DNA from: Tractidigestivibacter montrealensis | GTDB lineage: Bacteria; Actinomycetota; Coriobacteriia; Coriobacteriales; Atopobiaceae | NCBI RefSeq assembly: GCF_024741235.1 | Contig: NZ_JANSKA010000001.1 | Span: 248,001-312,000 of the forward strand | Direction of reading: 5' to 3' | Length of the DNA stretch: 64,000 nt | Part shown: positions 1 to 8,976 of the stretch, piece by piece | Numbering within the stretch: the first letter of the stretch is position 1 | Layout of the letters: every line of letters starts with the position of its first letter | Translations under genes and position numbers: made by a program | The notes under the pieces: model-generated | What the model saw: only the letters and a program-made list of their open reading frames with translations | Database searches by the model: none | What the model was told of the DNA's origin: nothing

Positions 1-2150
1 TCCGAGAGCGTCTGCAGCTTGGCCGCCACACGGCGCAGCCGGCCAAGCCGCCCCAGCGCCTCGTCCACGGTCATCTCCATGAGCTGCGGCAGGCTCAAGT
101 AGTCGCCCTTCTCGCCACCTGCGCCACGCGTGGTGTGCCGGCGGACCTCCCATGCCGTCTGCGCATAACGCGAGCCGTGGCAGTCTGGGCAGTCAATCTC
201 GACATCGGGAAGAAACTGCACGTCAAGCGATATAGTTCCCGTTCCGTCGCAGGTGGGGCACCGGAGCGACCCCGTGTTGTACGAGAAGTCCCCCGCATGC
301 AGGCCGCGGGCCTTGGCGTCGGTGGTCTGGGCGAAGGCGCGACGCAGGTCGTCCATCACGCCCGAGTACGTGGCCACCGTCGAGCGCACGTTCGCGCCGA
401 TGGGCGTGGAGTCGATGAGGCACACGCGCCGAATGCCGGGCGCGTCGCAGGTGCGCACATGCGCGGGCAGCGCCTCCCCCGCAATGCCCGCCTGGAGCGC
501 GGGCACCAGGCTCTCGAGCACCAGCGTCGTCTTGCCCGATCCCGAGACGCCTGTCACGGCCACCATGCGACCCTGCGGCATGTCAACGGAGAGCGGTCGC
601 ACGGTGTGGATCTGGCCCGTCTCCAGATGAATGCGCCCCAGGTCAAACATGGCGCTGCTCTCGGCGCGCCGCCGAGTGCGAATCACGCGCTCGCCCGAGA
701 GGAAGGGCGCTATGCGAGAAGCCCCGTCCCTCTCGACCTCCTCAACGCTCCCCTGGCAGATGATGGTGCCGCCCTTCTCGCCAGAGCCCGGACCCACCTC
801 AATGAGGTGGTCCGCGTGGCGCAGCACCCGCACGTCGTGGTCGACCACCACGACGGAGTTGCCGTCGGCGAGAAGGTCGTCCACCACGCCGAGAAGCCCC
901 TCCACGTTCGACGGGTGAAGGCCAATCGACGGCTCGTCGAGCACGTAGAGCACGCCCGTCGTGCGATTGCGCACGGCACGGGCAAGCTGCACGCGCTGTC
1001 GCTCGCCGTTGGAGAGCGTTGAGCTGGCGCGGTCCAGCGCCAGGTAGCCCAGGCCCAGCTGCCTCAGGCGGGCGATGGGCTCGGCCATGGTCGCCACGAT
1101 CTGCTCGGCCATGGGTGCGACCTCGGCCGGCAGCGTCGCCGCCACACCAGGCAGCCACGCGGCAAGCTCATCCAGCGTCAGCGCCGTGGCCTCAGCCAGG
1201 TTGATACCGCGTACCTGCGGGTCTCTCGCCGCGGCCGAGAGTCGCGTGCCGTGGCAGTCCGGGCACGGTCCCTCACGCAGGAACTTGGCGACGCGCTTCA
1301 TGCCCTTCTCGTCCTTCACGCGGGCAAGCGCGTTCTCGACGGAGTAGACGGCGCTGTAGTAGGTGAAGTCCATCTCGCCGGCGGTATTGGTCTTCTCGTT
1401 GTGATAGAGAAGGTGGTGCTTCTCGGCGGGACCGTGCAGGACGAACTCGCGCTCCTGCGGCGTGAGGTCGCGAAAGGGGATGTTTGTGCGAACGCCTGAG
1501 TCACGTGCGATGTCTGCCATGAGGCTCCACATGAGACTTCCCCAGGGCTTGACCGCACCCTCGTCGATGCTGAGGCTCTCGTCCGGCACGAGCGTGGACT
1601 CATCGACCACGCGAGAAACGCCGGTCCCGCCGCAGGTGGGACAGGCACCAGTCGAGTTGAAGGCCAGCTCCTCTGCACCGCGGCCATAGAACTTCTCGCC
1701 GCACACGGGGCAGACGATGGGCTGCTCAAGGGCAACGTTCATGGTTGGCGGGCAACGGTGGCCGTTTGGGCAGGTGTACGAGCCCACGCGCGAGAAGAGC
1801 AGGCGTAGGCCGTTCAACAGCTCGGTCGAGGTGCCAAAGGTCGAGCGGACGCCCGGCACCCCCGGGCGCTGGCGCAGCGCAAGGGCGGCAGGCACGTGCT
1901 CGACAAGGTCCACGTCGGCGCGGTTAGACTGCGTGAGGCGCCGGCGGGTGTAGGTCGAGAGCGCCTCGAGATAGCGGCGGCTGCCCTCGGCGTAGAGCAC
2001 CCCCAGCGCCAGGCTCGACTTGCCGGAGCCCGAAACGCCCGCGATTCCCACCAGCTCGCCAAGCGGCACGGATACGTCGACGTTCTTGAGGTTGTGCACG
2101 CGCGCGCCGCGGACCTCGATGGCGCGTGGCGCGGAGTTGCTGCGAGACAT
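1..2150 (-). CDS. UvrA-like excinuclease ATPase (UvrA2 class), 3' end outside window
   Basis: My own translation of the minus strand gives about 716 residues before the window edge. An ATG at 2150 follows a strong GGAGGTC ribosome site. Residues 38-46 are a Walker A (GVSGSGKSS), and a second Walker A (GVSGSGKTT) lies near residue 535, so there are two ABC ATPase halves. Between them are CxxC pairs (CPVCGEK, CPTCGGTG, CPDCHGTR) typical of UvrA zinc modules. The first-half signature is LSNGERQRV rather than the usual LSGGE. UvrA proteins bind damaged DNA as ATP-dependent dimers. UvrA2 paralogues usually lack the full UvrB-binding domain and are linked to drug or DNA-adduct tolerance. The short spacing of domains fits UvrA2 better than housekeeping UvrA (family knowledge). 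The C-terminus is not visible. Confidence 0.85.
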   Translation of the reverse strand, partial: MSRSNSAPRAIEVRGARVHNLKNVDVSVPLGELVGIAGVSGSGKSSLALGVLYAEGSRRYLEALSTYTRRRLTQSNRADVDLVEHVPAALALRQRPGVPGVRSTFGTSTELLNGLRLLFSRVGSYTCPNGHRCPPTMNVALEQPIVCPVCGEKFYGRGAEELAFNSTGACPTCGGTGVSRVVDESTLVPDESLSIDEGAVKPWGSLMWSLMADIARDSGVRTNIPFRDLTPQEREFVLHGPAEKHHLLYHNEKTNTAGEMDFTYYSAVYSVENALARVKDEKGMKRVAKFLREGPCPDCHGTRLSAAARDPQVRGINLAEATALTLDELAAWLPGVAATLPAEVAPMAEQIVATMAEPIARLRQLGLGYLALDRASSTLSNGERQRVQLARAVRNRTTGVLYVLDEPSIGLHPSNVEGLLGVVDDLLADGNSVVVVDHDVRVLRHADHLIEVGPGSGEKGGTIICQGSVEEVERDGASRIAPFLSGERVIRTRRRAESSAMFDLGRIHLETGQIHTVRPLSVDMPQGRMVAVTGVSGSGKTTLVLESLVPALQAGIAGEALPAHVRTCDAPGIRRVCLIDSTPIGANVRSTVATYSGVMDDLRRAFAQTTDAKARGLHAGDFSYNTGSLRCPTCDGTGTISLDVQFLPDVEIDCPDCHGSRYAQTAWEVRRHTTRGAGGEKGDYLSLPQLMEMTVDEALGRLGRLRRVAAKLQTLS

Positions 2151-2307
2151 GCGGACCTCCTCGGATTGCCCTAGTGAATCGTATGGTACGGCAGGGATGG
2201 GCCTGCAGTAAGAGGGCCACGGCGAAGCCTACGACCCCGCACCGTTTCTCGGACACATTGCGAATAGAGTGCCCGTTATTACCCCAAGCAGAGCGAATGC
2301 GAGCACG

Positions 2308-2518
2308 CATGGCCAGAACCGAACAGCCCACGGCACCTACCCTTGCAGCAACCGTTCGCGGACCGGTCCGCCGTGCGCACAAGGCGGCGCTGGGCTATGT
2401 GGGTGGCGGTACGCTCAACACGTTGAACGCAGGGATATTCGATCTGCTCGCAATGGGCGTTGCGGCAGCCGTGACCTACGCCACCTGGCGCGACGGCAAT
2501 GCCCAGAGCCGCAGGTAG
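2308..2518 (+). CDS. Possible small membrane protein, 69 aa
   Basis: A short frame starts at ATG 2308 and encodes an N-terminal basic stretch followed by a hydrophobic glycine/alanine-rich segment (about residues 28-58). This resembles a small one- or two-helix membrane protein. The ribosome site is poor (AGCAGAGCG), and no family is recognised. It sits alone between the divergent uvrA-like gene and a dispersed repeat. It could be a chance frame in GC-rich DNA. Confidence 0.3.
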
Positions 2519-2559
2519 CGGCCTCCGCAACCGACGGACCCCTTCTCGCCCGTCAAACT

Positions 2560-2630
2560 ACGCACGATCGCAATTCAGCTTTGTGTGGTGCTGGGCTTTT
2601 GTCGCAGTCTCCCTCAGCCGTGCGTAATTC
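2560..2630. repeat. Dispersed ~71-bp palindrome-ended repeat, copy 1
   Basis: The element begins ACGCACG and ends CGTGCGT, so its ends are inverted repeats. The interior contains GCTTTGTGTGGTGCTGGGC. A reverse-complement copy, similar over almost its whole length, lies at 19497-19569. The surroundings (2151-2741) hold no convincing gene apart from the small frame at 2308. Confidence 0.7.
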
Positions 2631-2678
2631 GCGCGCCGAGAAGTGCCGGGAAAACGAGAACCCCTGTACCCACGAACC

Positions 2679-2718
2679 CAAAAAGCGGCGCCGGAGCCCC
2701 TACGGACCCCGACGCCGC
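2679..2718 (-). terminator. Rho-independent terminator of the flavoprotein gene
   Basis: Read on the minus strand, GCGGCG pairs with CGCCGC around an inner GGGG/CTCC-like stem and is followed by TTTTT. It lies 24 bases past the stop of the 2742-4118 gene. Confidence 0.65.
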
Positions 2719-2741
2719 CACGGCACACATCCCACTTGCCC

Positions 2742-4118
2742 CTATGCGAAGAATCGCCTCACCAGGTCGCGGGAGTACTCGGCCGTCTCCTCCATGTCGC
2801 CAAAGGCCATGACCTCGCCGGCGTAGAAGGTGTTGTTCTCGCCCTGCATGGCCTCGACCTTGTCGTACCAGCCATCCGCGTAGTCCGCAGAGCTCACGTG
2901 CGGGAAGTAGTACCAGTCGTCGATGCGCTCTGTCTTGGTCACCGGCAGGCCAGACTTTGCCATGTCGGCAAGCGTGGTGTCGCGTGCTTCGTCAAACGGC
3001 ACGTCCTCCATGCCCTCGTGGTTGCGCAGCGTGAAGGTGACCAGCGGCTGCGGGCCGGCGTCCGGCCAGCGGTGGTAGAAGACCATGAGGTGGCCGCGGG
3101 TCTCGGGCGTCATGTTGTCAAAGTAGTAGTACGAGATCTCCGGCGCCTTGTCCTCGTCCGTGCGCACGGCCATCGTGAAGTACTCCTTGTGCACGATCTT
3201 GGAGAAGAGCTCATGCTCGGCCTGATTGGCGTCGCCGTACTCCAGGAAGAGCTCAAGCGGCGTGCAGATGACCAGCTTGTCAAAGGCCTGCTCCTCGCCG
3301 CCGTTCACGGTGACGTAGACCTTCTCGGGCGTGCGACGGATGGACGTGATGGTGCTGTTGAGCTCGGCCGGGTGCTTGAGGTGGTCGTTCACGCCCTGCC
3401 AGATGGACTGGGTGCCGTTCTTCCAGGTCCAGAGCTTGCCGGTGGAGAGGAACTGCCTCACGGTAAAGGCGTCGAGGTACTTGAGGACGTAAGCTGCGGG
3501 AATCTCGTCAAAGTAGCCGTAGCCAAACGAGGTGAAGGGGCCCTTCCAGACCAGCTCGGCGTCCTCGCAGCCGTTCTTCTTGAGGAACTCCGAGAACGGC
3601 ATCGAGAGATCCTTGAGGTTGGGGTTCTCGCCCTCGATGTGCGCGAGCTTGAGCTCCGGCGAGGGGCACGGACCCTCGTAGCGACCCTGCGCAACGCCAC
3701 GGTGGCCGTTGACGTCGTAGCCCTTGTACTTCTTGTCGAGCAGGCGCGACAGCTTGTTCATCTTCATGACCTTCTTGAGAAGGTCGATCTTCTTTGACTT
3801 TAGTGGCGTGCCGTCGGTGTTCATGAACTTGCGGCCCATCTTGGGGCCATCCTCGTGCGTGGTGCCGCCAAATTCCTCGCACTCGTGGACGGCGAAGTAG
3901 GTGTCGCAGCCCATGACCGCGCCCATCTCGATGGTGCGATCCTCCCACTCGCCGTTGGCGTTCTTGACCTTCATGAGCGGCGAGAATGCCTTGCCGCCTA
4001 CGTGGTCCGCGCGCTCGAAGATGCGGTAGTTGTTGTAACCGTTCTTCTCGAGGTACATGGCCAGCGAAAGTCCCGCGGGGCCACCGCCGACGATGCAGAT
4101 GCTGGAGTTCTTGTCCAC
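2742..4118 (-). CDS. FAD-dependent fatty-acid isomerase-like flavoprotein (linoleate isomerase family)
   Basis: 458 residues from GTG 4118, chosen because GGAAGGTGGG precedes it; an upstream ATG at 4154 lacks a site. The N-terminus is a Rossmann FAD-binding motif (CIVGGGPAGLS, about residues 7-17) followed by an ERADHVGGK loop typical of flavin amine-oxidase-like enzymes. From memory, the C-terminal half closely follows the Cutibacterium (Propionibacterium) acnes polyunsaturated fatty acid isomerase PAI. Shared blocks include PAAYVLKYLD, YYFPHVSS-DY--GWY-K and NTFYAGE. PAI converts linoleate to trans-10,cis-12 conjugated linoleate using FAD without net redox change. Substrate here is inferred; a general FAD oxidoreductase cannot be excluded. 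It is a single gene with its own terminator. Confidence 0.7.
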   Translation of the reverse strand: MDKNSSICIVGGGPAGLSLAMYLEKNGYNNYRIFERADHVGGKAFSPLMKVKNANGEWEDRTIEMGAVMGCDTYFAVHECEEFGGTTHEDGPKMGRKFMNTDGTPLKSKKIDLLKKVMKMNKLSRLLDKKYKGYDVNGHRGVAQGRYEGPCPSPELKLAHIEGENPNLKDLSMPFSEFLKKNGCEDAELVWKGPFTSFGYGYFDEIPAAYVLKYLDAFTVRQFLSTGKLWTWKNGTQSIWQGVNDHLKHPAELNSTITSIRRTPEKVYVTVNGGEEQAFDKLVICTPLELFLEYGDANQAEHELFSKIVHKEYFTMAVRTDEDKAPEISYYYFDNMTPETRGHLMVFYHRWPDAGPQPLVTFTLRNHEGMEDVPFDEARDTTLADMAKSGLPVTKTERIDDWYYFPHVSSADYADGWYDKVEAMQGENNTFYAGEVMAFGDMEETAEYSRDLVRRFFA

Positions 4119-4282
4119 CGTACCCACCTTCCAAAGAAAATTGCTCGAAAGCAAACAAATTCACGTAAGGTTGATGATAATCCGTCAGCTCGGTTGTGCG
4201 GATGACTATTGGGCAAGCGGGAAGGAAGGCTGCTGAGGGACTCAGGGGCGGGGCAGCTGTTCTTCGTCTGCATCGAATCGGC

Positions 4283-4681
4283 CTATCTGCCATACCCAAC
4301 AGACGTCATCTTTGCAACCAGCGTGCCTAGCTCGTCGGTCACCACAGCCGTATAGAACCCCAGCGTGTGGCCCGCGCGATCGACGTCTGCAGTGGCAATC
4401 AGGCGGTGCCCCTTTGCGACACTGAGAAACTCGATGCTGCACGAAACCGAGAACGTAGGGACGCGCCCCAGGTTAGAGGCAACGGCAATCGCAAAGTCCG
4501 CCAGCGTGAAGATGGCGCCACCCATGGGGACGCCCTTCTCGTTGATGTGCTTGGGCGTGAGATCGAGCGAGCAAACCGCATGACCCGCGCGGGCCTCGTC
4601 CACCCTGCAGCCGCAGGCCTCGGTCGCAAAGCGGTCGTGCGAGAACTTCTCGCGTATCTGGTCGAGCGTGTCGTCTGCCAT
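4283..4681 (-). CDS. PaaI-type hotdog-fold thioesterase
   Basis: 132 residues from ATG 4681, preceded by GGGAGA; an ATG five codons upstream has no site. The single hotdog domain contains HINEKGVPMGGAIFTLADFA, the PaaI/YbaW-type active region with Asn and a Gly-Gly before the long helix. Such enzymes hydrolyse acyl-CoA, often phenylacetyl- or hydroxybenzoyl-CoA. The actual substrate is unknown. It starts 18 bases after the fruK stop, so it is probably the last gene of the fruR-fruK operon, although a link to fructose metabolism is not obvious. Confidence 0.85.
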   Translation of the reverse strand: MADDTLDQIREKFSHDRFATEACGCRVDEARAGHAVCSLDLTPKHINEKGVPMGGAIFTLADFAIAVASNLGRVPTFSVSCSIEFLSVAKGHRLIATADVDRAGHTLGFYTAVVTDELGTLVAKMTSVGYGR

Positions 4682-4699
4682 GCAAGGTTCTCCCAACGC

Positions 4700-5605
4700 C
4701 TACATCTTTGCGAGCAGGGCCTCGACCTCGGGACGTGTAGCCAGGTTGTCCGAGAATGCGCTGGCAGATCCCGTGCAGACGCCCATCTTGAATGCCGTCT
4801 CGTAGTCTCCGTTGCTCTCGATCCAACCCGTGAGGAAACCGGCAACCATCGAGTCACCCGCGCCCACGGTGTTGACCATGGTCCCCTTGGGCGCCTCGCT
4901 CATGACAACGTCACCCTTCTCGGGGACCAGGACAGCGCCCTCGCCACCCATGGAGACCAGCACGTTCCTGGCACCGCGCTCCTGCAGCATGCGCGCGTAG
5001 GGCTCGACCTCGTCGCGGTGTGCGATGGTGGCGCCAACGATGTCGCCCAGCTCGTGGTTGTTGGGCTTCACCAGGAAGGGGTGGTACGGGAGGACGTTCA
5101 CGAGAAGGTCGCGCTCGGCGTCCACCACGATGTCTATGCCACGGCCGTCGAGGCGGCTCATGATGCGCTCATAGATGTCGGAGGGCAGCATCGAGGGCAC
5201 GTTTCCGGCAATGACGAGCAGGTCACCGGCCTCGAGGGCGTCAAGCTTTGCGTAGAGCGCGTCGATGTCCTCGGGCGTGATCTTGGGGCCAAGGCCGTTG
5301 ATGGCCGTCTCCTCCTTGGCCTTCGCCTTCACGTTGATGCGGCTCATGCCCTCCTTGACCTGGATAAAGTCGCAGGTGGCACCATAGGCGCTCATGCGCA
5401 CCTCGATCTCCTTGCCCGTGAAGCCGGCGACAAAGCCCAGCGCCGTGGACGCGTGCCCAAGGTTGGAGAGCACAATGGAGACGTTGATCCCCTTGCCACC
5501 AGGCAGGACCTGCTCGTAGTTCACGCGGTTGATCTCGCCCAGGCGAAGGTCGTCAAGGCGAACGATGTAGTCGAGCGACGGGTTGAACGTTACGGTGTAA
5601 ATCAT
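4700..5605 (-). CDS. fruK: 1-phosphofructokinase
   Basis: 301 residues, a PfkB/ribokinase-family sugar kinase that phosphorylates fructose 1-phosphate to fructose 1,6-bisphosphate. Visible family marks are the N-terminal NPSLDYIVRL, LPGGKGINVS near residue 35 (substrate-binding GG-KG-N), PNNHEL near residue 186, and the C-terminal catalytic NTVGAGDSMVAGF (Asp base near residue 252). Its ATG overlaps the last codons of fruR by four bases, a typical coupled start. No fructose PTS gene (fruA) follows; a thioesterase takes that place, so the EII must be encoded elsewhere. Confidence 0.95.
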   Translation of the reverse strand: MIYTVTFNPSLDYIVRLDDLRLGEINRVNYEQVLPGGKGINVSIVLSNLGHASTALGFVAGFTGKEIEVRMSAYGATCDFIQVKEGMSRINVKAKAKEETAINGLGPKITPEDIDALYAKLDALEAGDLLVIAGNVPSMLPSDIYERIMSRLDGRGIDIVVDAERDLLVNVLPYHPFLVKPNNHELGDIVGATIAHRDEVEPYARMLQERGARNVLVSMGGEGAVLVPEKGDVVMSEAPKGTMVNTVGAGDSMVAGFLTGWIESNGDYETAFKMGVCTGSASAFSDNLATRPEVEALLAKM

Positions 5606-6366
5606 GAGCTGCTCCCTACCTCCACGACGTTGTCTGCATCCTGAAAGCTCCCGTCTGGCGGGAGCCGGTCGGTGAGTATGGTCGCGTCCTCGAAGGACGC
5701 AAAGGTGACGAGAGATACCTGGTCAAACTTGCTCTGGTCGGCCAGCACGTAGCGACGCATGGTATGCCCCATGCTGACCTCCTTGACCTTTGCCTCGCTG
5801 TACTCCGGTGTTGTGAAGCCGGCCTCGCGCGAGATGCCGTTGGTGCCCCAAAAGCCCAACGTAAAGTGGAGGTTCTCGAGCGAGGCTATGGTTGCCTCCC
5901 CTACCAGCGCCTCCGTAAGGGGCTTCACCATCCCGCCAGGTAGGTAGGTCTTGCATCCCTTGGCGAGAAGAAGCTGCGCATGGGGAATCGAGTTGGTGAA
6001 GTACGTGGCCTCCGTCTGGGTGATGGCCTCCGCAAGCTGCATGGTCGAGGTGCCCGCGTCGATGTAGACAAAGTCGTCTGGGCCTACGAGTGCGGCGGCA
6101 CGGGCGCCAATGGCTCGCTTGGCAACGGTGTTGACGTCGCGCTTCTGGGCAACGGAGGCGTCGTGAAGGACGAGACGCGCGCGGGAGACCACCGCCGTGG
6201 CACCACCACGCACGCGGCTGAGCTGGTGCTGCTTGTCGAGAATTTCTAGGTCACGGCGGACAGTCGACTCGGAGGCACCGAGCATGGACATGAGCTCTGA
6301 CGTGGTGACAGAACCGTGCTCGCGCACGAGCCGAATGATGATGTCCTGTCGCTCACGCGCAAGCAT
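5602..6366 (-). CDS. fruR: DeoR-family transcriptional regulator of the fructose operon
   Basis: 254 residues from ATG 6366, with GGGGGTGG just upstream; a GTG five codons earlier is possible. The N-terminus is a DeoR helix-turn-helix (RQDIIIRLVREHGSVTTSEL, then GASESTVRRDL). The C-terminal sugar-phosphate effector domain carries the DAGTST motif near residue 111. FruR proteins of this type repress fruRK(A) and release DNA on binding fructose 1-phosphate. It is the first gene of the operon, coupled to fruK. Four helically phased repeats at 6521-6560 lie about 155 bases upstream and are the likely operator. Confidence 0.9.
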   Translation of the reverse strand: MLARERQDIIIRLVREHGSVTTSELMSMLGASESTVRRDLEILDKQHQLSRVRGGATAVVSRARLVLHDASVAQKRDVNTVAKRAIGARAAALVGPDDFVYIDAGTSTMQLAEAITQTEATYFTNSIPHAQLLLAKGCKTYLPGGMVKPLTEALVGEATIASLENLHFTLGFWGTNGISREAGFTTPEYSEAKVKEVSMGHTMRRYVLADQSKFDQVSLVTFASFEDATILTDRLPPDGSFQDADNVVEVGSSS

Positions 6367-6520
6367 GCGCGCCACCCCCACGGCTCGCCTAGACCCAAAG
6401 CAATATCAGAGCAGGTAGAACACTCTGCCGACATGGTAATGCAGTACAGACGCGAGACCCGCACGCTCCCCCAATGAATCGCCGTACGGGCCCCGCGCTT
6501 AGGTTGATTGTCTCGCAGTT

Positions 6521-6560
6521 TCAATCAATTTCAATCAAAATCAGTCAAGTTCGGTCAAAT
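6521..6560. promoter_or_regulatory. Four 10-bp phased direct repeats, candidate FruR operator
   Basis: Four consecutive decamers, TCAATCAATT, TCAATCAAAA, TCAGTCAAGT and TCGGTCAAAT, follow one another without gaps, so each TCA repeats on the same helix face. A reversed TTGATTG lies at 6503-6509. DeoR-family regulators commonly bind such short repeats at one-turn spacing. The tract is upstream of fruR. Confidence 0.7.
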
Positions 6561-6613
6561 ATCCGCAAGGTCGCTCCGGTACCACGTCGCACCGTAAAGT
6601 GCACTGGTCCCGC

Positions 6614-6958
6614 TCAGCCCCGCAAGATGCCCAGAAGCGTTACGAATCCGGGAAGCATAATCATGGCCGCCGCAGCGCTGCCGTCAAGCTGGCCGGACAT
6701 CCCGTAGAAGAGTAGCGAGAACGCAAAGATTGCAACCATGGCGACAAGCCCGTTCCAGGTACCCGGCCGAGGGCGCGCATCGTCACCAAAGAAGGTGCGC
6801 AGCACACAAAGGGGCAACCCCACCATCACGCCGATCCCCGCTGCGCATGCGATGCCACGCGCGAAAGTATCCAGCTGCTCTGCAATCTGGAAAATGACGG
6901 CCATGGCAACAAACGCCACAAGCGCCAGCCCCGCAAGCTTGAGAAACTTGTCCTCCAT
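6614..6958 (-). CDS. Four-helix integral membrane protein, unknown function
   Basis: 114 residues from ATG 6958 with a GAGAGGGGGG site. About four hydrophobic segments (near residues 8-26, 36-55, 68-86 and 92-112) separated by short polar loops indicate a small integral membrane protein. No conserved catalytic motif was recognised. It is transcribed away from the hypothetical gene at 7068, sharing a 109-base divergent promoter region. Confidence 0.7.
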   Translation of the reverse strand: MEDKFLKLAGLALVAFVAMAVIFQIAEQLDTFARGIACAAGIGVMVGLPLCVLRTFFGDDARPRPGTWNGLVAMVAIFAFSLLFYGMSGQLDGSAAAAMIMLPGFVTLLGILRG

Positions 6959-7067
6959 GGCGCCCCCCTCTCACAAACACTCTATCCCAAGAGGGGCTGT
7001 ATCCCGCCGTCACTCGGCAAAGTCCTGCTAGCATCGTGCGTAACCGCGCAACGCAGAGGGAGGCAGC

Positions 7068-7943
7068 ATGGCATCCGACCACGGCAAAAAGCACCGAGCC
7101 GGTCACGTAATAAAGACCGTCCTTGCCGTTATAGGCGGAATCACCGTTGTGCTGGCGGTACTCTTGGTTGCACTGGCGTATGAGCTGAACTACGCCGTCC
7201 GCACCGTTGACACGTCAACCTCCCCGGACGGCAGGTTCACGCTTGAGCTGCAGGCCGTTGGCGAGCCCTTGTTCTTCTCGCCGGCGGATGCGCGCCTTGT
7301 CCTCAGGCTGGGCCGCTACGAAGTCTCACACGTGGACACCAGCATCGCGGATGACGGCGGACAGGTGCGCACCACTAGCTGGCAAGTGAGCTGGAAGAAC
7401 TCGGGCGCCGAGGTGCGCCTTAAGGGGTCCGAACAGAGCGACGAGCTTGTGACCATGGGTTTTGACGGAAGCGTCTCGAAAGGTCGGGCAGCAGCGGACG
7501 AGAGCCTGGGCGGTCTGCCAGACGCGGAGGCAAACACGCCTGCCACGCCAACCGATGAAGACACCACATCCTCCGAGGTCGCTCAGCAGGAGGCCGAGGA
7601 GATAGACGCGGGCTACAAAGCCGTCTACGACGCGGCGCTCAAGTCGCAGGGCTACGGCTACCAGGTGACGTACAACGCCAAGGGTGATGAGCAGGTCATT
7701 CTCTGCCAGGACAGCGAGAAGGTCGTGATTCTCGTCTATGATCACGAGTCTGCGAACGGCGCGTGCGCGCTCTTTGCGCTGGAGAGCTGCCCCGTGGAGG
7801 ATTATGGCAGCTGGTCGATCGAAGAGGCGGCGCTGCTCGACGAGTACGCATACGTGCACGAGACGGGCGAGGTCATCGCATCTGGAAAGACCTCCTGGTC
7901 CGATGCCGGCACGCAGGAGTTCCGCGACGTGACGGGTGAGTAG
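7068..7943 (+). CDS. Membrane-anchored extracytoplasmic protein of unknown function
   Basis: 291 residues from ATG 7068 after GGAGGCAGC. A basic N-terminus (HGKKHR) is followed by one membrane segment at about residues 17-39, so the rest is probably outside the cell. Residues 45-125 (VDTSTSPDGRFTLELQAVGEP onward) match a beta-rich domain I have seen in uncharacterised Firmicutes and Actinobacteria proteins. A Ser/Thr/acid linker follows near 150-185, then a second globular part. Function unknown. It is convergent with the LysR gene. Confidence 0.75.
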   Translation: MASDHGKKHRAGHVIKTVLAVIGGITVVLAVLLVALAYELNYAVRTVDTSTSPDGRFTLELQAVGEPLFFSPADARLVLRLGRYEVSHVDTSIADDGGQVRTTSWQVSWKNSGAEVRLKGSEQSDELVTMGFDGSVSKGRAAADESLGGLPDAEANTPATPTDEDTTSSEVAQQEAEEIDAGYKAVYDAALKSQGYGYQVTYNAKGDEQVILCQDSEKVVILVYDHESANGACALFALESCPVEDYGSWSIEEAALLDEYAYVHETGEVIASGKTSWSDAGTQEFRDVTGE

Positions 7944-7964
7944 GGAGTCTCAACCAAAATCCGC

Positions 7965-8822
7965 TCACAGGTACTCGAGGAAGCGGCGCGCGGCTCGTGG
8001 CAGCGCTCCCTCGCGATAGACCACGCGAATGTCGCGGTACGTGGCCGGCTCGAGCGGCTTGGTCACGATGGCGTAGGGGTTTCTCCGCAGGATGAGCGCC
8101 GGCAGGATCGAGAGGCCCAGGCCGCTTTCGACCATCGACATGATGGCGTAGTCGTCCCAGGTGGAAAAGCGTGCGTTGGGCGAGAGGCCCGCGCGTTCGA
8201 AGATGGGGGTTATCTCGTCGTCCTGGCCGCGCTCGAGCACGATGAACGGCTCCTCGCAGAGCGCCGAGACGGGCACGGACGCCTCCCCCGCCAGCCGGTG
8301 GCCCACCGGGAGCACCGCCATGAGCTCGTCTCGCTCAACCACGCGCTCGGCGAGTCCCGAGTAGCGCGGCGCACGCGGGAGGAAGCCAAAGTCCACGCGG
8401 CCGGACGCCACCCAGCCGTCAATCTCGGTGTAGTCGCCCATGAGCAGCTCGTACTCGATGGCGGGGTAGTCCTTCTGGAAGCGGCCGATGACCTTGGGCA
8501 GGATGTGTGTGGCCACAGACGAGAAGGTCCCTATGCGGATACTGCCCGCGGCAAGCCCATTGAGGTCATCTATCTGCGACTCCAGGCGGCGGTAGTCGCC
8601 GCACACGCCCTCCACGAAGGGCAGCACCGCGCGCCCCTCGCTGGTGAGCGTCACACCCGCGCGGCTGCGCTCGAGAAGCGTCATGCCCCAGTCGCGCTCG
8701 AGGTCGGCGATCATGCGGCTCACGCCGGACTGTGTGTACGAGAGCGAGCGCGCTGCCCGCGTAAAGCTACCCGTTCGTACGGTCTCGACAAATGCCTGGT
8801 ACTTCTGGATGTTTGCGTCCAT
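7965..8822 (-). CDS. LysR-family transcriptional regulator
   Basis: 285 residues from ATG 8822 (AGGGAGC upstream). A longer upstream frame exists but has no LysR character. Residues 1-60 are the winged helix (YQAFVETVRTGSFTRAARSL, SGVSRMIADLE). Residues 90-285 are the periplasmic-binding-like effector domain. It is divergent from an EamA transporter with an inverted repeat between them, so it probably controls that exporter in response to an unknown ligand. Confidence 0.9.
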   Translation of the reverse strand: MDANIQKYQAFVETVRTGSFTRAARSLSYTQSGVSRMIADLERDWGMTLLERSRAGVTLTSEGRAVLPFVEGVCGDYRRLESQIDDLNGLAAGSIRIGTFSSVATHILPKVIGRFQKDYPAIEYELLMGDYTEIDGWVASGRVDFGFLPRAPRYSGLAERVVERDELMAVLPVGHRLAGEASVPVSALCEEPFIVLERGQDDEITPIFERAGLSPNARFSTWDDYAIMSMVESGLGLSILPALILRRNPYAIVTKPLEPATYRDIRVVYREGALPRAARRFLEYL

Positions 8823-8885
8823 GGAGCTCCCTTGCGGCTCACGACGCGATGGCGGGTGATCCCGCCGCCGGTTGCATGACAAATC

Positions 8886-8902
8886 ATCATGTATCTCATG
8901 AT
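8886..8902. promoter_or_regulatory. Inverted repeat between lysR and EamA genes, candidate operator
   Basis: ATCATG and CATGAT flank TATCT to form an exact dyad in the 154-base divergent spacer. LysR proteins bind such dyads between themselves and their target. It lies 64 bases before the regulator start and 75 bases before the transporter start. Confidence 0.55.
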
Positions 8903-8976
8903 AAACATTCGCTTTTCTCAGCATACACATTCTGCGAAAGTGTTTGAGGAAATTGAGGTGCCATGGGAGGTCATGC

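Noticed and set aside
135-1022. 295-residue plus-strand frame
   Set aside because: Opposite the UvrA-like gene, whose ATPase and zinc motifs are clear.
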